Assembly (NCBI RefSeq): GCF_004004555.2
Contig: NZ_SACP01000003.1
Span: 235,933-299,932, forward strand
DNA from: Methylobacterium oryzihabitans
GTDB taxonomy: Bacteria; Pseudomonadota; Alphaproteobacteria; Rhizobiales; Beijerinckiaceae
Direction: 5' to 3'
Length of the DNA: 64,000 nt
In this document: piece by piece, positions 41,416 through 51,111 of the stretch
Position numbering within the stretch: position 1 is the first letter of the stretch
Layout: the number at the start of each line of letters is the position of its first letter
Translations under genes and position numbers: made by a program
The notes under the pieces: generated by a model
Database searches by the model: none
What the model saw: only the letters and a program-made list of their open reading frames with translations
What the model was told of the DNA's origin: nothing

Positions 41416-42198
41416 ATGTCCGACTACGCCGCGCCGATCCTCTATGCCGTCGTGATCTGGTGGTTCCTGACCGGGGCGATCCTCTGGCTGAACCACCGGC
41501 CGCGCCGCACCCATGCCTGGAGCTTCGGCGCGACGACGCTGGCGCTGGCGGTCGCCCTGTGGGTGGTGGCCTGGAGCGCGACGCAGGAGAGCGAGGCGGG
41601 GGCTTACGCGGCGTTCACGGCGGCGCTGATCGTCTGGGGCTGGCAGGAGATGGCCTTCTACATGGGCTATCTCGCCGGCCCCCGCCGAACCCCGGGCGTG
41701 CCGACCGATCGCGGCCTCGCCCGGTTCGGCGCCGCGGCGGCGACGAACCTGTGGCACGAGGCGGCGATCATCCTCGGCGCCGTCGCGATCGGCTGGCTCA
41801 CGGCGGGCGGCCCGAACCGGATGGCGCTGTGGACCTACCTCGTCCTGTGGGGGATGAACCTCAGCGCCCGCCTCAACCTGTTCCTCGGCGTGCGCAACCT
41901 GCACGCCGAGTTCCTGCCCGAGCATCTGCGCTACCTCGGCAGCTTCTTCCGCCGGGCGCCGATGAACGCGCTGTTCCCGGTGGCGATGATCCTCGCCACC
42001 GGCTTCCTGCTGGTGCTGCTGCACCCCGCCGTCACCGAGAGCGCCTCGGCGTTCAAACGGTCCGGCCACACCATGATGGCGACGCTGATGGCGCTCGCGA
42101 TCCTGGAGCACGGCTTCCTGATGCTGCCGCTGCCGTCGGCCGCGCTCTGGGGCTGGGGGCTGCCCGCCCGCCGTCCCGGCGCCGACGCGGCGCCCTGA
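41416..42198 (+). CDS. puhE: PuhE photosynthetic complex assembly protein (DUF3623)
   Basis: 260 residues with about seven membrane helices. Motifs include [48 protein letters not shown] and [20 protein letters not shown]. PuhE affects reaction-centre and bacteriochlorophyll levels in Rhodobacter by an unknown mechanism. It lies between acsF and hemA on the same strand. Confidence 0.92.
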   Translation: MSDYAAPILYAVVIWWFLTGAILWLNHRPRRTHAWSFGATTLALAVALWVVAWSATQESEAGAYAAFTAALIVWGWQEMAFYMGYLAGPRRTPGVPTDRGLARFGAAAATNLWHEAAIILGAVAIGWLTAGGPNRMALWTYLVLWGMNLSARLNLFLGVRNLHAEFLPEHLRYLGSFFRRAPMNALFPVAMILATGFLLVLLHPAVTESASAFKRSGHTMMATLMALAILEHGFLMLPLPSAALWGWGLPARRPGADAAP

Positions 42199-42250
42199 GC
42201 CGACAACCACAAGAACACGACCGGACGAACACCGTACAAGGGGACGCTCG

Positions 42251-43462
42251 ATGAACTACGACGCCATGTTCTCCGCCGCCCTCCAGGGCTTGCACCGCGA
42301 GGGCCGCTACCGGGTCTTCACCGACCTCGAACGGCTGGCCGGCCGGTTTCCCTACGCCACCCAGCACGGCGCCCACGGCATCCGCGAGGTGACTGTGTGG
42401 TGCTCGAACGACTATCTCGGCATGGGCCAGCACCCGGCGGTGACCGGGGCGATGCACGAGGCGATCGACCGCTGCGGCGCCGGCGCGGGCGGGACCCGCA
42501 ACATCTCGGGCACCAACCACTACCACGTGCTCCTGGAGCGCGAGCTCGCCGACCTGCACGGCAAGGAAGCGGCTTTGCTGTTCACCTCCGGCTACGTCTC
42601 GAACTGGGCCGGGCTCGGCACCCTGGCCTCGAAGCTGCCGGGCTGCGTCGTGTTCTCCGACGAGGACAACCACGCCTCGATGATCGAGGGCATCCGGTCG
42701 AGCCGGGCCGAGCGCCACATCTTCCGCCACAACGATCCCGAGGATCTCGACCGCAAGCTGCGCCTCGTCGATCCGGCCCTGCCGAAGCTCGTCGCCTTCG
42801 AGTCGGTCTACTCGATGGACGGCGACATCGCGCCGATCGCCGAATTGTGCGACGTCGCCGAGGCCCACGGCGCCATGACCTATCTCGACGAGGTCCACGC
42901 CGTCGGGCTCTACGGCCCGCGCGGCGGCGGCATCGCCGAGCGCGAGGGGCTGATGCACCGCCTCACGGTGATCGAGGGCACCCTCGGCAAGGCGTTCGCG
43001 GTCTCGGGCGGCTACATCGCCGCGTCCACGGCCCTGTGCGACTTCGTGCGCAGCTTCGCCTCGGGCTTCATCTTCACCACCTCGCTGCCCCCCGCCATCG
43101 CGGCCGGCGCGGCGGCGAGCATCCGCCACCTCAAGACCAGCGGGGTCGAGCGCGCCCGCCACCAGGACCGGGTCGCGGCGGTGCGCCGGCGGCTCTCGGC
43201 CATCGGCATCCCGCTCCTCGACAACCCGAGCCACATCGTGCCGGTGATGGTCGGCGACCCGGTGCTGTGCAAGCAGATCAGCGACACGCTCCTCGACGAG
43301 TTCGCGATCTACGTCCAGCCGATCAACTATCCCACCGTGCCCCGCGGCACCGAGCGCCTGCGCATCACCCCCTCGCCGCTGCACAGCGACGCCGACATCG
43401 ACCATCTGGCGCGGGCGCTCGGCACGATCTGGGGCCGGATCGGGCTGGCGCGGGCGGCGTGA
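42251..43462 (+). CDS. hemA: 5-aminolevulinate synthase
   Basis: 403 residues, PLP enzyme condensing glycine and succinyl-CoA, the first step for haem and bacteriochlorophyll. Motifs: [56 protein letters not shown] and the PLP lysine in [22 protein letters not shown] precedes the ATG. It ends the bchF-to-hemA strand. The location in the PGC suggests a photosynthesis-dedicated copy, though another copy elsewhere cannot be judged. Confidence 0.96.
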   Translation: MNYDAMFSAALQGLHREGRYRVFTDLERLAGRFPYATQHGAHGIREVTVWCSNDYLGMGQHPAVTGAMHEAIDRCGAGAGGTRNISGTNHYHVLLERELADLHGKEAALLFTSGYVSNWAGLGTLASKLPGCVVFSDEDNHASMIEGIRSSRAERHIFRHNDPEDLDRKLRLVDPALPKLVAFESVYSMDGDIAPIAELCDVAEAHGAMTYLDEVHAVGLYGPRGGGIAEREGLMHRLTVIEGTLGKAFAVSGGYIAASTALCDFVRSFASGFIFTTSLPPAIAAGAAASIRHLKTSGVERARHQDRVAAVRRRLSAIGIPLLDNPSHIVPVMVGDPVLCKQISDTLLDEFAIYVQPINYPTVPRGTERLRITPSPLHSDADIDHLARALGTIWGRIGLARAA

Positions 43463-43469
43463 CGCCCCG

Positions 43470-43644
43470 ACCCTCCCCCCTCCGCGGGGGAGGGTGCCCG
43501 GCGGAGCCGGGCGGGAGAGGGGAACCACCCATCCGGAAATATCGCGACTGTGGTGACGGGCTCCCCCTGGACCAGCGTCGCGCCGCCCCTCTCCCGACCC
43601 CTGCTGACGCAGGGACCACCCTCCCCCGCAGAGGGGGGAGGGTT
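43470..43644. repeat. Inverted-repeat element between hemA and bchI
   Basis: The left arm (43470-43522, starting ACCCTCCCCCCTCCGCGGGG) and right arm (43586-43644) are imperfect reverse complements. The pattern CCTCCCCCCTC-N-GCGGGGGAGGG plus CGGGAGAGGGG is the family seen at 7995, 18877, 19041 and 62735. It fills most of the 295-bp gap, begins right after the hemA stop and may end that transcript. Confidence 0.72.
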
Positions 43645-43685
43645 CTTTCGCAAGCAACCGTGCTGTAGCTGTCATCAAAATCGAC

Positions 43686-43703
43686 CGTCAATTTCATTAG
43701 ACA
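43686..43703. promoter_or_regulatory. Degenerate PpsR-like box upstream of bchI
   Basis: CGTCAATTTCATTAGACA matches TGT-N12-ACA except for the first base, on the only AT-rich stretch before bchI, 54 bp upstream of its start. A weaker operator for bchIDO is plausible. Confidence 0.45.
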
Positions 43704-43757
43704 ATCCCGCTTCCCCGGCCGATCCTGCTCCGCACGACCCACCCGCGAGGACCCACC

Positions 43758-44873
43758 GTGGCCCCCACCCCATCGGCCCTGTCCCGGCGGGCTCCTAAGC
43801 CGGGCTTCTCGAAGCCGATCGTCGTGGAGCCCGGAATCCGCGCCGAGGCGGCGGCCCGCCCGCCCTATCCGTTCGCGGCCATCGTCGGACAGGACGCCAT
43901 GCGGCGCGCGCTGCTGGTCGCGGCGGTCGATCCCTCGGTCGGCGGCGTGCTGGTCTTCGGCGACCGCGGCACCGGCAAGTCCACCGCCGTGCGGGCGCTC
44001 GCCGCCCTGCTGCCGCCGATGCGGGCGGTGGAAGGATGTCCGTATGCCTGCGATCCCGCCGAGGCCGGCGCCCTCTGCGCCGAGTGCGCCGCGCGCCGGC
44101 CGCAGGGCCTCGCCGCCCGGACCGTGCCGGTGCCCGTCGTCGACCTGCCGCTCGGCGCCACCGAGGACCGGGTCGTCGGCGCCCTCGACATCGGCCGGGC
44201 GCTCGGGGCCGGCGAGAAGGCGTTCGAGCCGGGGCTGCTCGCCCGGGCCAATCGCGGCTTCCTCTACATCGACGAGGTCAACCTGCTGGAGGACCACCTT
44301 GTCGACCTGCTCCTCGACGTGGCGGCCTCCGGCGTCAACACCGTCGAGCGCGAGGGCCTGAGCCTGCGCCACCCGGCGCGCTTCGTCCTCGTCGGCAGCG
44401 GCAACCCGGAGGAGGGGGAGCTGCGTCCGCAACTCCTCGACCGCTTCGGCCTCGCCGTCCAGGTCGCGACCCCGACCGACCTCGCGAGCCGGGTGACGAT
44501 CGTGAGGCGCCGCGACGCCTACGAGCGCGACCCGGCCGGCTTCGCCGCCGAATGGGCCGGCGAGGAGGCGCGGCTCGGCCGGCAGATCGTCTCGGCCCGC
44601 GAGCGCCTGGGCCGCGTCGCGGTGCCCGACGCGGTGCTGGAGGCGGCGGCCCGCCTGTGCCTCGCGCTCGGCACCGACGGGCTGCGGGGCGAACTCACGC
44701 TGATGCGCACCGCACGCGCCCTGGCGGCCCTCGACGGGGTGCAGACCGTGACCCTCGACCAGCTCCGCGCCGTCGCCCCGAGCGCCCTCGGCCACCGCCT
44801 GCGGCGCAGCCCCCTCGACGAGGCCGGGTCCGAGGCCCGCATCGCCCGGGCGCTGGCCGAGGTCCTCGGGTGA
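43758..44873 (+). CDS. bchI: Magnesium chelatase ATPase subunit I
   Basis: 371 residues from GTG 43758. AAA+ ATPase with Walker [10 protein letters not shown] (residues 68-76), Walker [12 protein letters not shown], the sensor region [20 protein letters not shown], and the chelatase lid [17 protein letters not shown]. With BchD it forms the ring motor that drives Mg insertion by BchH. The stop overlaps the bchD start as GTGA. Confidence 0.96.
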   Translation: MAPTPSALSRRAPKPGFSKPIVVEPGIRAEAAARPPYPFAAIVGQDAMRRALLVAAVDPSVGGVLVFGDRGTGKSTAVRALAALLPPMRAVEGCPYACDPAEAGALCAECAARRPQGLAARTVPVPVVDLPLGATEDRVVGALDIGRALGAGEKAFEPGLLARANRGFLYIDEVNLLEDHLVDLLLDVAASGVNTVEREGLSLRHPARFVLVGSGNPEEGELRPQLLDRFGLAVQVATPTDLASRVTIVRRRDAYERDPAGFAAEWAGEEARLGRQIVSARERLGRVAVPDAVLEAAARLCLALGTDGLRGELTLMRTARALAALDGVQTVTLDQLRAVAPSALGHRLRRSPLDEAGSEARIARALAEVLG

Positions 44874-46597
44874 GCCCCGCGCCAAGCCCGGCCCCGGACG
44901 CGGCCTGGGCGCTGGCCTGCCTCGCGGCCGATCTGGCGGCGCTCGATCCGGCGGCCGCCTGCGTCGTGCTGCGCGCCCGCCCCGGCCCCGTGCGCGACGC
45001 GTGGCTCGATCGGCTGCGCGCGCTTCTTCCCGCCGGGATGCCGGTGACGCGCCTGCCGCCCGGCATCGCCGACGACGCGCTCCTCGGCGGGCTCGATCTG
45101 CCCGCCACCCTGCGGACCGGGCGGCCGGTGACGCAGCCGGGCCTGCTCGCCCGCAGCCACGGCGGCGCGGTGGTGGTGCCGATGGCCGAGCGGCTGGCAC
45201 CCGGCACCGCGGCGCGGATCGCCGGGGTGCTCGACACCGGCTCCGTCGAGGTCGCCCGCGACGGCGTCGCGGCCCGGCATCCGGCGCGGATCGGCCTGAT
45301 CCTCCTCGACGAGGGCGAGGGCGACGAGACCCTGCCCGCCGCCCTCTCCGACCGCGCCGCGATCCACCTCGACCTCGACGCCGTCCCGCCGGGATCGGTC
45401 GCAGCCCGTCCGTTGCCGGACCTCGCCGCCGCCCGCGCCGCCCGGACCGTCGTGCCGCCCGAGACGGCCGAGACTGTGTGCGCCCTCGCGGCCCGGCTCG
45501 CCATCGCCTCGCTGCGCGCGCCGCTCCACGCCCTGCGCGTCGCCCGCCTGCACGCGGCGCTCGCCGGGCGCGCGGCGGTGGAGGATCCCGACCTCGCCGC
45601 CGCCGCCGCGCTGGTTCTCGCCCCTCGCGCCGCGGCGTGGCCCCGGGAGGCCGAGGACGAATCCGAAGACGAAGCGGAGACGGCCGGGCCGCCCCCGGAC
45701 GGCGACGAGGCGGGGCCCGCCGGCCGCGACGGCGCGGAGGACCGCATCCTCGCCGCCGCCGCCGCGAGCCTGCCGCACGGTCTTCTCGCCCGCCTGCTCG
45801 CCGGCGAGGGGCCGCGCACCCGCGCGCCGGGTGCCGGCCGCGCCGGTGCGGTCGCGCAGGCGCGGCGCGGCCGACCGGTCGGCGCCCGGCCCGGCGATCC
45901 GCGCCGCGGGCGCCTCGCGCTGATCGAGACCCTGCGGGCCGCCGCCCCGTGGCAGCGCCTGCGGCGGGGCGCCGGCGAGGCAGGCCTGCGCATCGCGGCG
46001 GAAGACCTCCGCATCCGCCGTCTCGTGCAGCGGCGCGAGACCACGACGATCTTCGCCGTCGACGCCTCCGGCTCGGCGGCCCTGGAACGGCTCGCCGAGG
46101 CCAAGGGCGCGGTCGAATCGCTCCTCGCCGAGTGCTACGTGCGCCGCGACCGGGTCGCCCTCGTGGCCTTCCGCGGCGCCGGCGCCGACCTGCTGCTGGC
46201 CCCGACCCGCTCGCTGGTGCGCGCCAAGCGCGCGCTCGCCTCCCTGCCGGGCGGCGGCGGCACGCCGCTCGCCGCCGGGATCGAGACCGCGGCCGCTCTC
46301 GCCGCCGCCGAGCGCCGGGCCGGGCGCAGCCCGGCGGTGGTGCTGCTCACCGACGGCCGCGCCAACGTCGCGCGCTCCGGTGCGCCCGGCCGGGCGCAGG
46401 CGGCGGCGGATGCCCTCGTGGCCGCCCGCGTGCTCGCCGCCGGGGGCACCCGCGCGATCGTGGTCGACACCGCGTCGCGCCCGCAGGACGGCGCCCGGGC
46501 GCTGGCCGCGGCGATGCAGGCGCGCTACCTGCCGATGCCGCAGGCCGATGCCGCGCGCCTGACCCGGGCCGTGCGCGAGGCCGTTCCGTCCGGTTGA
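44870..46597 (+). CDS. bchD: Magnesium chelatase subunit D
   Basis: 575 residues from GTG 44870. The N-terminal AAA+ domain is degenerate, as usual for BchD. An acidic linker ([16 protein letters not shown]) and a Gly/Arg/Pro-rich stretch follow, then a C-terminal von Willebrand A domain with the MIDAS motif [10 protein letters not shown] and LLTDGRANV. BchD bridges BchI and BchH. It is coupled to bchI and ends six bases before bchO. Confidence 0.95.
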   Translation: MSPAPSPAPDAAWALACLAADLAALDPAAACVVLRARPGPVRDAWLDRLRALLPAGMPVTRLPPGIADDALLGGLDLPATLRTGRPVTQPGLLARSHGGAVVVPMAERLAPGTAARIAGVLDTGSVEVARDGVAARHPARIGLILLDEGEGDETLPAALSDRAAIHLDLDAVPPGSVAARPLPDLAAARAARTVVPPETAETVCALAARLAIASLRAPLHALRVARLHAALAGRAAVEDPDLAAAAALVLAPRAAAWPREAEDESEDEAETAGPPPDGDEAGPAGRDGAEDRILAAAAASLPHGLLARLLAGEGPRTRAPGAGRAGAVAQARRGRPVGARPGDPRRGRLALIETLRAAAPWQRLRRGAGEAGLRIAAEDLRIRRLVQRRETTTIFAVDASGSAALERLAEAKGAVESLLAECYVRRDRVALVAFRGAGADLLLAPTRSLVRAKRALASLPGGGGTPLAAGIETAAALAAAERRAGRSPAVVLLTDGRANVARSGAPGRAQAAADALVAARVLAAGGTRAIVVDTASRPQDGARALAAAMQARYLPMPQADAARLTRAVREAVPSG

Positions 46598-46603
46598 CCC
46601 GCG

Positions 46604-47503
46604 ATGCTCCTCTCCGACGACAGGCCCGCCTTCGCGCGGGAGGGCCGCGACTGGCCGAACCGCGAAACGAGCCGCTTCGTCGCTGCCGGCGGCCTGACGT
46701 GGCACGTGCAGGAGGCGGGCGAGGGCCCGCCGCTGCTGCTGATCCACGGCACCGGCGCGGCGACCCATTCCTGGCGCGGGCTGCAGCCGCTGCTCGCGCC
46801 AAGCTTCCGGGTGATCGCCCCGGATCTGCCCGGCCACGGCTTCACCGACCCGCTGCCGACGCCCTCGCTGCCGCGGATGGCGAAGGCCGTCGCCGCGCTC
46901 CTCTCCGTCCTCGGCGTCGCGCCCGCTCTCGTCGTCGGCCACTCCGCCGGCGCCGCGATCCTGGCGCGGCTGTGCCTCGACGGCGCGGTGGCGCCGCGTC
47001 TCCTCGTCGGGCTCAACGCGGCGCTGAAGCCGTTTCCCGGCATGGCCGGCTTCATCTTCCCGGCGATGGCGCGCGCCCTGTTCCTCAACCCGGTCACGCC
47101 GCGGGTCTTCGCGTGGTCGGCCGACCGGGCCGCGGTGGAGCGGCTGATCCACGGCACCGGCTCGACCCTCGACCGCGCCGGCCTCGACCTCTACCGGCGC
47201 CTGTTCGCCAAGCCCGGCCACGTCGCCGGGGCGCTCGGCATGATGGCGAACTGGGACCTCGTCGCCCTCGACCGCGACCTGCCCCGCCTGAGCCCGCCCT
47301 TGCTGCTGATCGTCGGCGGCCAGGACCGCACCATCGCGCCCGACGTCTCCTTCGGCCTCGCCAAGCGCCTCGGCGCCCGGGCCAGGGTGGAGCTGCTGCG
47401 CGGCCTCGGGCATCTCGCCCACGAGGAGAAGCCGGAAGTGGTGGCGGGGCTGATCCGGGCCGGGGCGGAGCGCGAGGGAGTCCTTTCGGCAAACGCTTCC
47501 TGA
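46604..47503 (+). CDS. bchO: BchO alpha/beta hydrolase
   Basis: 299 residues. Alpha/beta hydrolase fold with the oxyanion HGTGAATHSW, nucleophile elbow VGHSAGAA, acid region IVGGQDRTIAP and the catalytic His in LRGLGHLAHEEKP. BchO occurs in bchIDO operons and is linked to Mg chelation, but its substrate is not established. It is six bases after bchD. The 3' end must contain or precede the crtI promoter, because only 41 bp separate the two genes. Confidence 0.93.
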   Translation: MLLSDDRPAFAREGRDWPNRETSRFVAAGGLTWHVQEAGEGPPLLLIHGTGAATHSWRGLQPLLAPSFRVIAPDLPGHGFTDPLPTPSLPRMAKAVAALLSVLGVAPALVVGHSAGAAILARLCLDGAVAPRLLVGLNAALKPFPGMAGFIFPAMARALFLNPVTPRVFAWSADRAAVERLIHGTGSTLDRAGLDLYRRLFAKPGHVAGALGMMANWDLVALDRDLPRLSPPLLLIVGGQDRTIAPDVSFGLAKRLGARARVELLRGLGHLAHEEKPEVVAGLIRAGAEREGVLSANAS

Positions 47504-47535
47504 GCCCTTGCCAGAGCGGCCGACCGTGATGATAG

Positions 47536-47553
47536 TGTCAACTTATGTTGACA
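47536..47553. promoter_or_regulatory. PpsR/CrtJ operator overlapping the crtI start
   Basis: TGTCAACTTATGTTGACA is an exact TGT-N12-ACA palindrome. Its centre contains the crtI ATG (47545), so the operator covers the translation start itself. The crtI promoter must therefore lie upstream in the bchO 3' end or give a nearly leaderless mRNA. Confidence 0.85.
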
Positions 47554-49071
47554 GTCGACGACGCGCCGCCGCGGGTCACGTCCGCCCGGCGCCGACCCCG
47601 TGCGGTGGTGATCGGCAGCGGCTTCGGCGGGCTCGCGGCGGCGGTCCGGCTCGGCGCCCGGGGCTACCGGGTCAGCGTGCTCGAACGGCTCGACCAGCCC
47701 GGCGGACGGGCGCGGGTCCACCGCCAGGACGGGTTCACCTTCGATGCCGGCCCGACCATCGTCACGGCGCCGTTCCTGTTCGAGGAACTGTGGCGCCTGT
47801 GCGGGCGGCACCTCGCCGACGACGTGACGCTGGTGCCGATGCGGCCGTTCTACCGCATCCGCTTCGACGACGGCACGAGCTTCGCGATGTGCGGCGAGGC
47901 CGAGGCGATGCGCGCCGAGGTCGAGCGTCTCAGCCCCGGCGAGGCCCCCGCCTACGACCGCTTCATGGCGCTCTCGGACGAGCTGTGCCGGGTCGGGTTC
48001 GAGCAGCTCGGCGCGGTGCCGTTCGGGCGCCTGACCGACATGCTGCGCGTCGCCCCCGATCTCGTGCGGATCGGTGGCCACCGCAGCCTCCATGCCCTGG
48101 TGTCGTCGGTGTTCCGCGACGAGCGCCTGCGCACCGCGTTCAGCTTCCACCCGCTGCTGATCGGCGGCTCGCCGTTCCGGGCGAGCGCGCTCTACGGCCT
48201 GATCGCCGCCCTGGAGCGGCGCTGGGGCGTGCACTCGGCGCTCGGCGGCACCGGCGCCCTGGTGCGCGGGCTGGTGAACCTGATCGAGGGCCAGGGCGGC
48301 GAGGTCCGCTGCGGCGCCGAGGTGGAGCGCATCCTGGTCCGGGACGGTGCCGCCCGCGGCGTGGCGCTCCTTGACGGCCGCGAGATCGCCGCCGACGTGG
48401 TGGTGTCGAACGCCGATTCGGTCGTCACGGCGCGGCACCTGCTCCCGCCCGAGGCGCGGGGCTGGCGCGAGCGGCGGCTGGGCCGGGCGCAGTCCTCGAT
48501 GGGCGTGTTCGTCTGGTATTTCGGCACGCGGCGGACCTATCCGGACCTCGCCCATCACACGATCCTGCTCGGTCCGCGCTACCGCGGGCTCCTCGACGAC
48601 ATCTTCTCCCGCAAGGTGCTGGCCGAGGACATGAGCCTCTACCTGCACCGCCCGACCGCGACCGATCCGGGCGTCGCGCCCCCCGGCCACGATGCGTTCT
48701 ACGCGCTCGCCCCGGTGCCGAACCTCGCCGGCGGGCAGGACTGGGCCGCCCTCGCCGAGCCGTTCCGGCAGCGCATCGCCGCGCGCCTCGAGGCCACCAT
48801 CCTGCCGGGCCTGTCGCAGAGCCTCGTCACCTCGCGGGTGACGACGCCGCAGGACTTCTGCAACGACTTCCTGGCGTGGCGCGGCTCGGGCTTCGGCCTC
48901 GAACCGATCCTGACCCAGAGCGCGTATTTCCGCCCGCACAACCGCTGCGGCGCGGTGCGCCACCTCTACCTCGTCGGCGCCGGCACCCATCCGGGGGCCG
49001 GGCTGCCGGGCGTGCTGTCCTCGTCGAAGATCCTCGATCGCGTGGTGCCCGATGCTGCCGTCTTCGCCTGA
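47545..49071 (+). CDS. crtI: Phytoene desaturase
   Basis: 508 residues with N-terminal FAD motif AVVIGSGFGGLAAAVRLGAR, the GGRARVHRQDGFTFDAGPT signature, and C-terminal LYLVGAGTHPGAGLPGVLSS. CrtI desaturates phytoene to neurosporene/lycopene. ATG 47545 is the best start: the next in-frame GTG codons (residues 21-22) would cut into the first beta strand. There is no clear Shine-Dalgarno, and the ATG sits inside a PpsR box. It overlaps crtB by 20 bp. Confidence 0.95.
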   Translation: MLTVDDAPPRVTSARRRPRAVVIGSGFGGLAAAVRLGARGYRVSVLERLDQPGGRARVHRQDGFTFDAGPTIVTAPFLFEELWRLCGRHLADDVTLVPMRPFYRIRFDDGTSFAMCGEAEAMRAEVERLSPGEAPAYDRFMALSDELCRVGFEQLGAVPFGRLTDMLRVAPDLVRIGGHRSLHALVSSVFRDERLRTAFSFHPLLIGGSPFRASALYGLIAALERRWGVHSALGGTGALVRGLVNLIEGQGGEVRCGAEVERILVRDGAARGVALLDGREIAADVVVSNADSVVTARHLLPPEARGWRERRLGRAQSSMGVFVWYFGTRRTYPDLAHHTILLGPRYRGLLDDIFSRKVLAEDMSLYLHRPTATDPGVAPPGHDAFYALAPVPNLAGGQDWAALAEPFRQRIAARLEATILPGLSQSLVTSRVTTPQDFCNDFLAWRGSGFGLEPILTQSAYFRPHNRCGAVRHLYLVGAGTHPGAGLPGVLSSSKILDRVVPDAAVFA

Positions 49072-50110
49072 CTCACCTTTCGCTGCTCGCGCCGCCGACC
49101 ACGCCGCCTGCCGGGCGGCGATCCGCACCGGGTCGCGCAGCTTCTACGCCGCCTCCTGGCTGCTGCCGCGCGCCGTGCGCCGCGATGCCTACGGGCTCTA
49201 CGCCTTCTGCCGCCTCTCGGACGACGCGGTCGACGGGGAGGGGGCACGGGCGGACGCGGTGCCGCGTCTGCGGGCGCGCCTCGCGCTCGCCTATGCCGGC
49301 CGGCCGCACGACGCGCCGGCCGACCGGGCGCTGGCCGAGATCGTCGCCCGCCACGCGATCCCCGAGGCGCTGCCCGCCGCGCTCCTCGACGGTCTGGCCT
49401 GGGACGCCGCCGGGCGGCGCCACCCGGACCTGTCGTCGCTCGTCGCCTACGCGGCCCGGGTCGCCGGATCGGTCGGCGCGATGATGACCCTGGTGATGGG
49501 CGAGCGCTCGCCCGAGGCGCTCGCGCGGGCCTGCGACCTCGGCATCGCCATGCAGCTCACCAACGTCGCCCGCGACGTCGGCGAGGATGCCCGCGCCGGG
49601 CGCCTCTACCTGCCGGAATCCTGGCTGCACGAGGCCGGCCTCGACCCCGACGCCTTCCTGGCCCGTCCGGAGCCGGGACCGGCGCTGGCCGCCGTGGTCG
49701 CCCGCCTGCTCGCCGTCGCCGACCGGCTCTACGCCCGCGCCGAATCCGGCATCGCGATGCTGCCGCCCGCCTGCCGGCCGGCGGTGCGGGCGGCGGGCCT
49801 GATCTACGCCGAGATCGGCCGCGACCTCGAACGCGGCGGGCTCGACCCGGTGACGCGCCGCGCCCGCGTGCCGGGCACCCGCAAGGCGCGGCTCCTCGCC
49901 CGCGCGGCGCTCACCGCCTCGGCCCGCCGGGCGGCGCGGCCGCCCCTGCCGGAGGCAGCGTTCCTGGTCGAGGCGGTGGCGGCGACGCCGCTGCCGGCGG
50001 TCGTGGCGCGCCCGGCCTGGTGGAACCTCGGCGGCCGGGCCGTGCGGGTCCTCGATCTCATCGAGACCCTGCGCGAGCGCGAGCGCCTCGGCGGGCCCGC
50101 CCCGTCGTGA
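49052..50110 (+). CDS. crtB: Phytoene synthase
   Basis: 352 residues. Squalene/phytoene synthase motifs: FYAASWLLP, AFCRLSDDAVDGEG, QLTNVARDVGEDARAGRLYL and the closing YAEIGRDLERGG. It condenses two geranylgeranyl diphosphates to phytoene. The start lies within the crtI 3' end, and the stop overlaps the next small gene as GTGA. It is the last enzyme gene of the PGC on this side. Confidence 0.95.
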   Translation: MLPSSPDSPFAARAADHAACRAAIRTGSRSFYAASWLLPRAVRRDAYGLYAFCRLSDDAVDGEGARADAVPRLRARLALAYAGRPHDAPADRALAEIVARHAIPEALPAALLDGLAWDAAGRRHPDLSSLVAYAARVAGSVGAMMTLVMGERSPEALARACDLGIAMQLTNVARDVGEDARAGRLYLPESWLHEAGLDPDAFLARPEPGPALAAVVARLLAVADRLYARAESGIAMLPPACRPAVRAAGLIYAEIGRDLERGGLDPVTRRARVPGTRKARLLARAALTASARRAARPPLPEAAFLVEAVAATPLPAVVARPAWWNLGGRAVRVLDLIETLRERERLGGPAPS

Positions 50111-50250
50111 ACGAGACGCTGTTCGCGCTGCTGGATTTCGGGCTGGTCTTCGGGGCGGTGCTGGGATTCGGGTTCTGGCAGCTCTGGGTACTGCGGCGGG
50201 ACAAGCGGCTGGCGGCGCGCTCGGAGGATCGGCGCTCGCCGGACAGGTGA
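50107..50250 (+). CDS. 47-residue membrane protein coupled to crtB
   Basis: GTG 50107 to TGA 50250, overlapping the crtB stop as GTGA. The protein has one hydrophobic helix (LLDFGLVFGAVLGFGFWQLW) followed by the basic tail VLRRDKRLAARSEDRR. This is a single-pass inner-membrane microprotein, perhaps organising carotenoid enzymes (speculative). No named family is recognised. The start-stop overlap is the strongest evidence that it is expressed. Confidence 0.65.
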   Translation: MNETLFALLDFGLVFGAVLGFGFWQLWVLRRDKRLAARSEDRRSPDR

Positions 50251-50424
50251 CGGCGGGTCGTCATAGGGGTGTCCGAACGGATCGTTCAAAAGCTGTATCA
50301 TACGCCCAAAGGGCCGCCTCGCCTCCCCGACGACAGAACCTCGCGCTGCATCAGCGCTCAGGTCGATGGGGTGAAGGCCTGCCGGGGGCTGGAAAGCGGT
50401 CGCGGCTTGGTGCATCCATGCGTC

Positions 50425-50829
50425 ATGAAGGGTCGAACGAGCGTCCTGCTGCTCGGCGGAGCGATCGTGAGCACGGTGGTGGCCATCGTCGCCGTGCCCA
50501 TGATGGCCTTGCGCTCGTGGGCTCCGAGCACGCCGCTACCAGCTCTCGCGCGAGGGCTCCCGGCCAGATTCACCGAGGCTGATCCCGTCTTCCGGGCGCG
50601 CATCGCGGAGGCCTTCCCGCCCGGCTCTTCGGAAGCCGCCCTGACCCAGCGTCTTCGTGACGAGGGTTTCGCTCTCCAAGCGTCCGACCTCCCTGGCCGA
50701 AACGGAGAGCGCTGGGCGAGCCTGACGCTGCCGAGTTCGGCCTGCGTCTTGACTTGGCGCGTGCGCTGGCACGCGGAGGTGGGAACGCTCGTATCGGCCT
50801 CGGGGGATTATGGAGGAACTTGCCTGTGA
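50425..50829 (+). CDS. Hypothetical protein with N-terminal membrane anchor
   Basis: 134 residues from ATG 50425; an in-frame ATG 156 bp upstream lacks signals. A hydrophobic helix (SVLLLGGAIVSTVVAIVAVP) leads into a soluble domain with FRARIAEAFPPGSSEAALTQ and RLRDEGFAL, resembling small uncharacterised proteins that carry an FPxGSS...L..RL...GF motif, and ends with two Cys (CVLTWRVRW, GTCL). Third-base GC is visibly lower than in the PGC, which suggests separate ancestry. The stop overlaps the next gene as GTGA. The start is uncertain and no ribosome site is obvious. Confidence 0.6.
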   Translation: MKGRTSVLLLGGAIVSTVVAIVAVPMMALRSWAPSTPLPALARGLPARFTEADPVFRARIAEAFPPGSSEAALTQRLRDEGFALQASDLPGRNGERWASLTLPSSACVLTWRVRWHAEVGTLVSASGDYGGTCL

Positions 50830-50972
50830 ACGGCAGACGCTCCGACACGGCAACGCGATTCGCGATCATCGCCGTGGCGGCCGCGCTCGCAGCCGTCCTG
50901 ATTCTGCGGCTCCGCGATCCGAGACCCCCGAGCCAGACCAGTCCCGGTTATCATATCGGCAGCAGACGATGA
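50826..50972 (+). CDS. 48-residue hypothetical membrane protein
   Basis: GTG 50826 overlaps the preceding stop (GTGA). It encodes a basic start (VNGRRSDTATR), one hydrophobic helix (FAIIAVAAALAAVLILRLR) and a polar tail. It is translationally coupled to the 134-residue gene, so the pair probably work together, but I do not know how. Codon use is likewise less GC-biased than in the PGC. Confidence rests on coupling only. Confidence 0.45.
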   Translation: MNGRRSDTATRFAIIAVAAALAAVLILRLRDPRPPSQTSPGYHIGSRR

Positions 50973-51111
50973 GGCGCATCGCCTCGTTTCGCGGCGCTCC
51001 GGGACTTCTTCGTCCCATGCCGCGCGACGCGCGCCATGGCGTCGCTCGGTATCCTCGACGCCCCCTGACGATACCGATCGATCGAGGGATCGGGAGGGGC
51101 GCGCCGCGTCG

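Noticed and set aside
44519..47422. About 967-codon minus-strand frame across bchI, bchD and bchO
   Set aside because: Its composition is Arg/Gly/Ala-rich with no domain, and three well-supported genes lie opposite.
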